Positions 20,674-27,351 of a DNA stretch of 64,000 bases are shown here, in pieces. The notes under the pieces are model-generated. The model was not told where the DNA came from. It saw nothing but the letters and a program-made list of their open reading frames with translations, and did no database searches. The translations under genes were made by a program, and so were the position numbers. Each line of letters opens with the position of its first letter. The first letter of the stretch is position 1. This DNA is from an unicellular cyanobacterium SU2 (GTDB taxonomy: Bacteria > Cyanobacteriota > Cyanobacteriia > Cyanobacteriales > Microcystaceae), in contig NEED01000023.1 in the NCBI GenBank assembly GCA_002110465.1, positions 271,297 to 335,296 on the forward strand, read 5' to 3'.

Positions 20674-20742
20674 GGAAAATTAAACGTAAAATATAGAAAG
20701 TTTGTCGTTGGGGTTTTAGCCCCTTTCAACCTAAAAAGTAAT

Positions 20743-21150
20743 ATGGAACGCGGTCTTTTTTGGCTACCTTTATTAATGATTTTCTTCTGGTTAGCTTGGA
20801 GTGGCAAAAATGAATACCAAAAACTTGAAGCTTATCGTCAATGGGCAGAAAAGTTTGACCAAGCCAAGTATGATATTTATGCTATTATTGGGGTGAAAGA
20901 AAAACAAATAACCTGGGGAGAACCTGCGCAATCGCTTCCTGAAAACTTGCCTTCATTTTCTCTAGAAGATGTCACCAAGATTCGGTTATTAGTCAACAAT
21001 CATGCCGCAGATATTAACAATTTACCCGTTAAAGGAAAGCCCTTCCTAGAATTTAACTTTACGGACGATAAACCCCCCATCAAAATTCCTTTTACCGAAA
21101 TTCCCTTAGCGGCAAAATGGTTTAATTACCTAGAAAAACTCAGACAATAA
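20743..21150 (+). CDS. Conserved hypothetical protein with N-terminal membrane anchor
   Basis: A 135-residue protein with an N-terminal hydrophobic segment (residues 4-20, LFWLPLLMIFFWLAWSG) and a hydrophilic domain with no motif I recognise. It lies 69 bases after dnaN on the same strand and may be cotranscribed. The domain repeats LP, PPIKIPF and LEFNF stretches, consistent with a small beta-rich fold facing away from the cytoplasm, which is inference. Function unknown. Confidence 0.6.
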   Translation: MERGLFWLPLLMIFFWLAWSGKNEYQKLEAYRQWAEKFDQAKYDIYAIIGVKEKQITWGEPAQSLPENLPSFSLEDVTKIRLLVNNHAADINNLPVKGKPFLEFNFTDDKPPIKIPFTEIPLAAKWFNYLEKLRQ

Positions 21151-21241
21151 ATTGGTAAAAATGACTTAAGACTCTAAAAAAATTGAAAATATTGCGCTAA
21201 AATTTAGATCAACTGTCCTTTAATTGATCTTTACTGCTGCA

Positions 21242-22900
21242 ATGATGAAACGGTTGTTAACCCTTTTGAGTGTGACTTGGTTACTTAATAGCTGTACCTC
21301 CCAACCACAAGCAACAGTAGAGACGATCAACTGTCCTTCTCCACCCAAGTCTCCCCCATCCTTCCAACTTCAAGGAGAACAGGATTTTTATAACAACTTA
21401 CAAAGTGTCCAGACTATCGCTACAGATGACACTATTACCTTTCAAACTCGTCGCTATGACTTAACTTTCTGTCGTCCTAACCAGACTTGGATAGTACAAG
21501 AAGGAACTTATATCCCCTCAGAAAAGCCTCCCAAGGACTACGAAGCTGCCTTGAAGCGATTAGGCGATCCCCCCTACCAAACCTTAGAATTAGATGGGAA
21601 ATCCTATCAATATCGTGTCCTTCTTGATCCTAATCCCTTCCCCAATTTTAAAACTGAACCGCGCCAAGTAATCTTAGAACTAATTAAACCCGAAGAAACC
21701 GACCCCCAACGCCAAACTTTATATACCTTAGACCAGGTAAAATCCCAAAAAACGGGGCTTCAGTTGGGGATACCCACGATTACAGCTAGTCTAATCTATA
21801 ATAATCACCTCTATTGGACAATTGCGCCTGAACAAGGAGAAGGGAACGGTGGGATTGCTACCATCGCCAGTTATGACCCGAAAACCGATAAAATCACCCT
21901 CATTCAGCCTCAAGAATTAGTCAGCCAACAAATTAATGATCTAGCGATCACTGGAGAACCCGATCAACCTATATTCTGGATGGCTACCCAAATGAGTGGG
22001 GAAGGAAACCCTTATTTACCTGGAATGGGACTGGTAGCCTATCGTCCAACATCCAAGGATCTCAAAACCTATCATCTTCGCAATAGTCCCCTGGTGGGGT
22101 CAATTCCCCGTGAATTAAACCTTGATGGTCAATTTCTGTGGGTAGGAACAGGTAATGGGATCTGCCAGGTAAAATGGAAGACTATCGAAACGTCTGATAG
22201 TTGGCAATGTTGGCGATTTAGTCTACAGGCTGAATTACCCGAAACAGGGGTTGAGGTTTATCCGAGTCTATTAGCCTCCACTCCCCAAGGAACCCTCTCC
22301 CCCAATATTTCTAACTCAAACAAGGTTAGTGATCTAGACAAACACGACAAACAAAGAACCGACGATACTAAGAACTCGAATAGTGTCACCTCAACTCCAA
22401 CACAAAAACCTTCAACAGTGGAGGTATTATGGTGGTCAAGTGAAGACTATCAAACAAACCAAGGACGGTATGAAGTGGTCTATGATCCTGGGTTTACGGT
22501 TAGTTTAAACGATAACGGGGGGATTTCCTGGTCTGACTTGTATCAACATTCCCCTAATGCTAAGCCGTGGGCTGCACCACTATATTGGATAGGGAAAGAT
22601 TGGCAATGGTCAGGCGATCGCTTTATTCGGCCTTTTGATGGGGTTCTTCTTAACAGTTTTGGAGGAGGACCAACAGGAATTAGTACCTGGGATAGTCCTG
22701 GACAACAACGACCTGAAATTTACGCAATGCGAGGCGATTTGGAATTAATTAAGTTAACTGGAAAAACGACGGAAGTTCACTATTATTCAGGATGGGTTGA
22801 TGATAACTCTCTGACTCCTTATTTAACAGTTATTCCCTACCAAAAACATCAGGAAACTCAAGATAATCCCTTAAAGGAAATCTCTAAAAAACTTGAGTGA
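21242..22900 (+). CDS. Large predicted lipoprotein, unknown function
   Basis: A secreted protein of 553 residues (552 from the second ATG). I move the start to ATG 21242 (ATGATGAAACGG), because it gives a lipoprotein signal: basic KR, core LLTLLSVTWLL and lipobox LNSC with the modified cysteine near residue 18. The TTG at 21224 would add only six residues and has no ribosome site. The mature part has repeated beta-strand-like blocks (LYWTIAPEQGEGN, FWMATQMSGEGNPY, LWVGTGNGICQ) that look like a beta-propeller, and a polar, serine/threonine-rich linker near residues 360-390. No enzyme motif is seen. It is probably attached to a membrane, which one is not decidable. Confidence 0.65.
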   Translation: MMKRLLTLLSVTWLLNSCTSQPQATVETINCPSPPKSPPSFQLQGEQDFYNNLQSVQTIATDDTITFQTRRYDLTFCRPNQTWIVQEGTYIPSEKPPKDYEAALKRLGDPPYQTLELDGKSYQYRVLLDPNPFPNFKTEPRQVILELIKPEETDPQRQTLYTLDQVKSQKTGLQLGIPTITASLIYNNHLYWTIAPEQGEGNGGIATIASYDPKTDKITLIQPQELVSQQINDLAITGEPDQPIFWMATQMSGEGNPYLPGMGLVAYRPTSKDLKTYHLRNSPLVGSIPRELNLDGQFLWVGTGNGICQVKWKTIETSDSWQCWRFSLQAELPETGVEVYPSLLASTPQGTLSPNISNSNKVSDLDKHDKQRTDDTKNSNSVTSTPTQKPSTVEVLWWSSEDYQTNQGRYEVVYDPGFTVSLNDNGGISWSDLYQHSPNAKPWAAPLYWIGKDWQWSGDRFIRPFDGVLLNSFGGGPTGISTWDSPGQQRPEIYAMRGDLELIKLTGKTTEVHYYSGWVDDNSLTPYLTVIPYQKHQETQDNPLKEISKKLE

Positions 22901-22948
22901 TAGACCTCCAAACCAATAAAAAAGTCTGTTAATTTATTTAATGTTATT

Positions 22949-23323
22949 TTATTGCCAATAAATTCGTCGTTTGTTGGGATCAATTAAGGGACTATTTTCT
23001 TGCATCACTTTTTTAGTTTGATGAGGATCAAAATTTCGGCTAAAATCTTCTCTCAACTGCCCTACTCGTTTTTCTGTTTCTTGTACTTGAGTTCTTACTT
23101 CTTTTAATTTTTCCTGTTGTAAAAACTGATAAGGAATTAATTTTAATAATGTAAAAACTGCTAGAATTGATAAAGTTCCATTAACGATTAGTTTAACCTT
23201 AAGTTCAGCAGCCATCCATTGATAATGGCTATTTTTAGTTCTATTGGTACGTTGGCGACGACGTTGGTGACGAGAAGGTAAATTACGATTTTGATGAGTT
23301 TCTAAAGTTTGGAGTGCAGCCAT
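22949..23323 (-). CDS. Small membrane protein with FtsL/DivIC-like topology
   Basis: A 124-residue protein of unknown function. It has a strongly basic cytoplasmic N-terminus (residues 16-30, RHQRRRQRTNRTK), one membrane helix at about 44-63 (LIVNGTLSILAVFTLLKLI), then a charged coiled-coil segment at 69-95 and a short C-terminal tail. The layout is that of the bitopic divisome proteins FtsL, FtsB and DivIC. Sequence identity cannot be judged by eye, so the comparison is topological only. It converges on the lipoprotein gene with a 48-base gap. Confidence 0.55.
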   Translation of the reverse strand: MAALQTLETHQNRNLPSRHQRRRQRTNRTKNSHYQWMAAELKVKLIVNGTLSILAVFTLLKLIPYQFLQQEKLKEVRTQVQETEKRVGQLREDFSRNFDPHQTKKVMQENSPLIDPNKRRIYWQ

Positions 23324-23501
23324 ATAACGTTAAACTATTTGAGCAAGAATCGTCAATAAAAAAGTTTTAAAAGGAATCAGTCAACAAATATACTGATTTA
23401 ATAGACTGCTCACCTCTTTGATCAAAGTTAAGAATCAAGAGTAATTATCCCGAACTCTAACTGCTGAGATGAGCAACTCACTATTTTATTAAACGAAAAC
23501 T

Positions 23502-23597
23502 CTACTTATAAAGTTCCGTGGATAGACGAAAAGCCAAAAATCCAGGGACTAAAGCAATGAGTAGGGCGACAATAACCTGGGTATCTGATATGGACAT
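23502..23597 (-). CDS. psaM: Photosystem I reaction centre subunit XII
   Basis: A 31-residue thylakoid membrane protein that helps form the trimer-facing surface of cyanobacterial photosystem I. Translation begins MSISDTQVIVALL and ends FLAFRLSTELYK, matching PsaM end to end in length and in the conserved SDTQ and RLSTELYK ends. The single helix spans about residues 8-23. ATG 23597 is preceded by AAGGAG ten bases upstream. It is too short for common gene callers and stands alone, upstream of the FtsL-like gene on the same strand. Confidence 0.93.
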   Translation of the reverse strand: MSISDTQVIVALLIALVPGFLAFRLSTELYK

Positions 23598-23746
23598 GAG
23601 AAATAAACTCCTTAAGTTGAATCAATTTAACCATTGTTGGCGCACTTAGGCGCGACACTATCCAATTTTAGGCTGAGCATAGCCTTTATTCATAGAATCT
23701 TAGAAGAGTTCCTGCATTTCATTCTAGATGTCGTTACAAAAGTTTA

Positions 23747-24040
23747 AATTTAGAAGAGGATGACTTGATAGGTGCGATCGCTTTACGAGATTTAGGGTTA
23801 AGAGATGCAGAAGATTTAGATATTTTTGAAGCAGCAAAAGCTCAAAATGTTATCTTGATGACCAAGGATAGGGGTTTTGTGGAGTTGGTTGATCGTTGAT
23901 GAATACCACGCCAAATTATTTGGTTAACCTGTGGGAATACTTCAAATAGTCGTTTGAGAGAGATTTTACAAATTACATTACTGGATGTATTGGCTATTTT
24001 ACAAACAGGAGAAAGTTTAGTAAAGATTAGTGGAGATTGA
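23747..24040 (+). pseudogene. Broken DUF5615 (PIN-like toxin) gene
   Basis: The translated frame reads ALRDLGLRDAEDLDIFEAAKAQNVILMTKDRGFVELVDR, two stops (TGATGA at 23897-23902), then IPRQIIWLTCGNTSNSRLREILQ and LAILQTGESLVKI in the same frame. That is the DUF5615 PIN-like family, normally about 110 residues and toxin-like. The N-terminal part with its first catalytic aspartate is missing. Loss of the start and two in-frame stops mean no complete protein can be made. Confidence 0.7.
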
Positions 24041-24196
24041 TGACTTGATTATTGCGATCGCTATTCGGGAATATTTCTGAGACTGTCAAAAAGGTTTTTA
24101 AAATCAGCTTAAGTTTTTAAAAACTCAAGCAGTGCTAACACTTTTAATAAAAATTTCCAAGCATCTGAAAATATCAAATCAATTCTTTTATCCATT

Positions 24197-24406
24197 TCAT
24201 AGTAAATCATTTTCAGTCAGTCCAGCTATTTTAATTAAAGCTTTTAAGGTTCCTATTTTTAAATCTTGGTTACGATGAACTGGAATAGATAAAATTTGAG
24301 GTTTTCCTGCTTTTTGATAAATATGATGACTTCCAGTAATCTTTTTTAAAGTCCATCCTTTCTTCTCAATTATTTTACACAATTTTTTACCTGAAATAGA
24401 TTTCAT
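24197..24406 (-). CDS. hicA: HicA-type mRNA interferase toxin
   Basis: A 69-residue toxin of the HicA/YcfA family, which has a double-stranded-RNA-binding fold and cuts mRNA. Visible features are the LCKIIEKKGWTLKKITGSHHIY stretch with the catalytic histidine at 27 or 28, and IPVHRNQDLKIGTLKALIKIAGL. It overlaps the upstream hicB by 4 bases (ATGA type), so it is translationally coupled. The antitoxin gene comes first, opposite to the classical toxin-first order. Family assignment is strong; toxicity is inferred. Confidence 0.85.
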   Translation of the reverse strand: MKSISGKKLCKIIEKKGWTLKKITGSHHIYQKAGKPQILSIPVHRNQDLKIGTLKALIKIAGLTENDLL

Positions 24407-24606
24407 ACTGTTATTTCAATAATTTTATCTTCTGATTCTAGAGTATCAACGTTATTCGCAACCTCTAACCATCCTTGAATTGCATCTTGTAGATTATTGG
24501 TTAATTCTTCCCAGGTATCCCCTTCAGTAATACATCCAGGTAATGCAGGAACTTCTGCCCAATATCCACCTTCTTCTGCTGTATGAACAATGACTTTAAA
24601 TTTCAT
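24403..24606 (-). CDS. hicB: HicB-type antitoxin
   Basis: A 67-residue antitoxin with the HicB-like fold: FKVIVHTAEEGGYWAEVPALPGCITEGDTWEELTNNLQDAIQGWLE. The short length means there is no separate C-terminal DNA-binding domain, so self-regulation must differ from larger HicB proteins. It precedes hicA with a 4-base overlap. The ATG at 24606 has AT-rich upstream sequence and no strong ribosome site. Confidence 0.85.
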   Translation of the reverse strand: MKFKVIVHTAEEGGYWAEVPALPGCITEGDTWEELTNNLQDAIQGWLEVANNVDTLESEDKIIEITV

Positions 24607-24679
24607 ATTCTTTTGATTTTGATACCATACTAACTATTATTGTAAGCTAAAAATAATTACTTGAGTAAAATATCCACTA

Positions 24680-24834
24680 ATGAAAATGAAACTAAATGTA
24701 ATTTTAGAACCTAGCTATGAGGGCGGTTATACTGTTTATGTTCCGTCCCTCCCTGGTTATATTAGGGAAGTAGATAATATTGAAGATGCTTTAAAAACAT
24801 TAAAGAAGCAATTGAACTTTATTTAGAGCCATAA
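24680..24834 (+). pseudogene. Frameshifted hicB-like antitoxin gene
   Basis: The frame reads MKMKLNVILEPSYEGGYTVYVPSLPGYI and then DNIEDALKTLKKQLNFI, stopping at 24826. Deleting one A from an A-run near 24793-24797 explains the break: with one more A the frame continues NIKEAIELYLEP to the stop at 24834, the normal HicB end. No hicA partner follows on this strand. The gene is therefore an orphan, inactivated by one base. A slippage-prone A-run is also consistent with a phase switch or a sequencing error. Confidence 0.7.
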
Positions 24835-24861
24835 ACAACAGTTAAGCATCATGATTGATAT
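24799..24861 (+). repeat. Direct repeat, left copy
   Basis: The first 27 bases (24799-24825) are identical to 25393-25419, and the following 36 bases are about 75 percent alike. The copies are the 3' end of a hicB-like gene. They flank the DUF4160/DUF2442 pair, and the ends of DUF2442 and DUF3226 genes lie inside them. This suggests recombination between hicB relics. Confidence 0.75.
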
Positions 24862-25112
24862 TTAAGAGGAAATCTTTGAGAATTTTTGATAATTTCTCTA
24901 CTTAAATCAACATCTAAGTCTGGCCAATAAAAATGATTAGGAGATGGTTCTTCAATGTTTAATATTTTTCTAATAGGAACATCTTTAAACCAAGGAAAAT
25001 CATCATAAGAGAGAAACATTTCATCATCGTTTGATAGAATCCATATTCCGTGAGAAGAAATATTAGTAACTTCAACTTGAGAAGTATTTGTTCCAAGCAT
25101 TTCTGATTTCAT
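24849..25112 (-). CDS. DUF2442 domain protein
   Basis: An 87-residue protein with the DUF2442 pattern: NTSQVEVTNISSHGIWILSNDDEMFLSYDDFPWFKDVPIRKILNIE and WPDLDVDLSREII. These proteins usually sit next to DUF4160 proteins and the pairs are widely suspected to be toxin-antitoxin systems; biochemistry is not established to my knowledge. I choose ATG 25112; the TTG at 25127 is less likely. The 5' end overlaps the broken DUF4160 gene by 41 bases. Confidence 0.75.
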   Translation of the reverse strand: MKSEMLGTNTSQVEVTNISSHGIWILSNDDEMFLSYDDFPWFKDVPIRKILNIEEPSPNHFYWPDLDVDLSREIIKNSQRFPLKYQS

Positions 25113-25311
25113 CTTGTCTTTCCTCAATCATCTTTTCTATTGTTTTTAATTGTTTCCAAGATAGGTTATGATTACGGGCTAATTCTATGTTGGGTTCAAG
25201 CCAAAATTTAGCTTCTCCATCTCCACAATAAACATGAACGTGCATTCTTGTTTCTTCACGAGAGAAGAAAAAGAAACGATAACCATCTTCTCAGAAAACT
25301 GTTGGACTCAT
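25072..25311 (-). pseudogene. DUF4160 gene with an in-frame TGA
   Basis: From ATG 25309-25311 the frame reads MSPTVF, a TGA at 25291-25293, then EDGYRFFFFSREETRMHVHV, GEAKFWLEPNIELARNHNLSWKQ and ends NAWNKYFSS. This is a complete DUF4160 protein apart from one stop at codon 7. A product could start at the internal ATG of MHVHVY, losing the first strand. The conserved HVHV and AKFWL elements are intact, so the stop looks recent. Confidence 0.75.
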
Positions 25312-25392
25312 TACTATTTTAAGCCATTAAGTTTTACTTTTGTATTATAACATTTATAGAAGATCAAATAGATTTGATATCTCTCAAGCCTT

Positions 25393-25455
25393 ATTAAAGA
25401 AGCAATTGAACTTTATTTACAATCATAAAAGATACTTAAGCATTATTATTGATAT
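25393..25455 (+). repeat. Direct repeat, right copy
   Basis: Right copy of the repeat beginning at 24799, with 27 identical bases (25393-25419). In frame it codes for IKEAIELYLQS followed by a stop, the tail of a hicB gene whose front is gone. The spacing between copies is 594 bases. Confidence 0.75.
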
Positions 25456-26144
25456 AGTTGATTTAACCAATTAATAAAAGTTGCTGCGCACCGCGAAGCG
25501 GATCTCTTCGAGATCGCTGGATTATTTTTTAACACTTTGGCTGTTATTGCTTGTCCCATTGGCATTCCTGGTTTTTCTTGCCACGCTAACCAAGTATGAA
25601 TGAAAGCTTTTGCTCTATCTTCTTTAGTATAACGATTAATTTTTAATGTTTCAATTTCGTTTAAAATTTCGTTAGCTTTCAATTGTAATTGATCATCATC
25701 AGGAATTAAATAAGACACAAAATCTTCTAATTCTCCTATTAATTGATTATTTGGCATTATCCAAACCCCGATTTTAGGTAGTTCATTTTGTTCATAAATC
25801 CAACCTTCAGCACAAGGAGTTTTAGGAATATTATCATAACCTATTGATTTTAGTTTATTACTAATTGCTTGCCATCTTGCTTGTAAATCTTGATCAGCAT
25901 CAACCACTATTCCTAATGTTTGTAAATAAGGTTCTTTTAATCTAATAGGTAATCCTAATAATAATGCTTCTACTCCTGTTGCTTTTTTTCCATCAGATAA
26001 TTCTCTAGAATCAGGTAATTCTACGACAAATGTTTCAGGGACATTATATTGTTCACATAATGCCCAAATAACGTGCCTATCATTATCTCCTTCAACTAAA
26101 AGTTGTTGTAGATGAGGTTGACTTGATGTTTTTCTTTTTCTCAT
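25446..26144 (-). CDS. DUF3226 (TOPRIM-like) protein
   Basis: A 232-residue protein of the DUF3226 family, which has a TOPRIM-like fold. Acidic motifs fit a metal site: EGDND at 18-22 after QQLLV, and VDADQD at 81-86 after LGIV. The start ATG (26144) directly follows the TAA of the ATPase gene, so translation is coupled. A TOPRIM plus ABC-type ATPase pair recalls OLD-family nucleases and the PARIS system, here as separate genes. Residues 210-220 (AISKRSASRCA) are encoded by an inserted palindromic repeat. Nuclease activity is an inference. Confidence 0.7.
   Translation of the reverse strand: MRKRKTSSQPHLQQLLVEGDNDRHVIWALCEQYNVPETFVVELPDSRELSDGKKATGVEALLLGLPIRLKEPYLQTLGIVVDADQDLQARWQAISNKLKSIGYDNIPKTPCAEGWIYEQNELPKIGVWIMPNNQLIGELEDFVSYLIPDDDQLQLKANEILNEIETLKINRYTKEDRAKAFIHTWLAWQEKPGMPMGQAITAKVLKNNPAISKRSASRCAATFINWLNQLYQ
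25486..25517. repeat. Double-palindrome element inside a coding region
   Basis: Two adjoining inverted repeats: CCGCGAAGCGG (25491-25501) and GATCTCTTCGAGATC (25501-25515). It is GC-rich compared with its surroundings and codes for 11 residues near the end of the DUF3226 protein without shifting the frame. Similar short palindromes are common interspersed repeats in cyanobacteria, from general knowledge. Confidence 0.75.
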
Positions 26145-27287
26145 TTAACGTACCTCAATTCCTTGATCCACAGCAATAGAAACTTCATCCGCTTTATATT
26201 CTACTGCCCTAAGTTTTCCGTATTTATTATCTAGTCTAAATAGTTTACCAACTGATTGATCTTCTATGTCTTCTAATGCTTCTTGAAAGGCACAAATACA
26301 GTCCCAACTATGAGTAGTTGCAAAGATTTGTACATTCAATTCTTGGGCTGTTTTTATGAGTAAACGCCACATATCTGTTTGTGCTTTATAATGTAATCCT
26401 GTTTCTATTTCATCGATTAATAATACTCCATTTTCTGAAGTCACAGTAAACATAGCTAAAGTAAGTATTTTATTAATTCCTTCCCCTAAACTTCCTATTG
26501 GAATTAACTGATCTTTATCTTTAAGTTTTAGACGAATTTGATTAATTCCTCGACTAACAGTAAACCCTATGCGTTCTATTTCAGGATGAATTATATTTAA
26601 TGCTTCTATTATTCTCTTTTCTTTCGGAGTCATGCTTATTTTATCCCATAAATTTGCTACTTCTTCATAGCTTTTTGCTCTTGTTGAAATTAATTTACAG
26701 AGAATAATTTTGCTATCATTTTTCTCGGAGTTTCTTGGTAAATCTCGTTTTATCAAAGGTGATTTAAGTAAAGTTAATAAATCAGGATTATTAGAAGATT
26801 CGAGATCAAGTGGAATAAACTTAATCTTTCCAGTTGTATTGTTGAAAATACCAATAAACTCACCATAATCATCTTTTTTTTCTTGTTTATTATAAATCAA
26901 ATAAAAATGAGAATTATCTGGAAGAATATTGACTACTTTTGCTTTTTCTTCTTCACTGTAAATACAGATGAGATTCTTCTGATTAAAATTATAAAATAAA
27001 TAATCTGTTACATAATTAATAGATAGACGTTTATTTCTTATGAAGAGACTATCATCAATTATAGATTCTTCAATAACATTGAAGAATTCATTTCTACTTT
27101 TAAAAATGTCAGCAAAAGCCTTCTCTAGATCATGAGTTTTGTCTTGATTCATTAAAATATAAATCGCTTCTAGTAAACTGGTCTTACCACTGTTATTATC
27201 ACCAACAATTAAGTTAACTTGTGCTAAACCATCAACATAAAAATCCTCAAAACAACGATAATTTTTAATGTTTAAATCTCGTATCAT
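26145..27287 (-). CDS. OLD/PARIS-like AAA ATPase (ABC-type)
   Basis: A 380-residue ATPase. It has an N-terminal FKNYRCFEDF-type start (LNIKNYRCFEDFYVDG), Walker A GDNNSGKTS at 29-37, signature SLGEGINKIL at 266-275, Walker B GVLLIDEIETGLH at 287-299 and the switch ATTHSWD near 323-329. This set is typical of the OLD-type and SMC-like anti-phage ATPases, including AriA of PARIS. I choose ATG 27287, with GGAG nearby, over the upstream frame that runs back into leuS. The DUF3226 gene follows with no gap. No helicase or nuclease domain is fused. Confidence 0.82.
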   Translation of the reverse strand: MIRDLNIKNYRCFEDFYVDGLAQVNLIVGDNNSGKTSLLEAIYILMNQDKTHDLEKAFADIFKSRNEFFNVIEESIIDDSLFIRNKRLSINYVTDYLFYNFNQKNLICIYSEEEKAKVVNILPDNSHFYLIYNKQEKKDDYGEFIGIFNNTTGKIKFIPLDLESSNNPDLLTLLKSPLIKRDLPRNSEKNDSKIILCKLISTRAKSYEEVANLWDKISMTPKEKRIIEALNIIHPEIERIGFTVSRGINQIRLKLKDKDQLIPIGSLGEGINKILTLAMFTVTSENGVLLIDEIETGLHYKAQTDMWRLLIKTAQELNVQIFATTHSWDCICAFQEALEDIEDQSVGKLFRLDNKYGKLRAVEYKADEVSIAVDQGIEVR

Positions 27288-27322
27288 TGGGGTTTTCTCC
27301 TTAGTTATACTATTAATAATAA

Positions 27323-27347
27323 GTAAGGTGAGCAATGCCCACCCTAC
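27323..27347. repeat. GTAGGGTGGGCA-type palindrome after leuS
   Basis: The 12-base half GTAAGGTGAGCA pairs with TGCCCACCCTAC (10 of 12) around a single base. It lies five bases past the leuS stop, so it could act as a terminator or RNA-end hairpin. Related copies are at 50782-50806 and 60871-60893. Confidence 0.6.
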
Positions 27348-27351
27348 GGGG

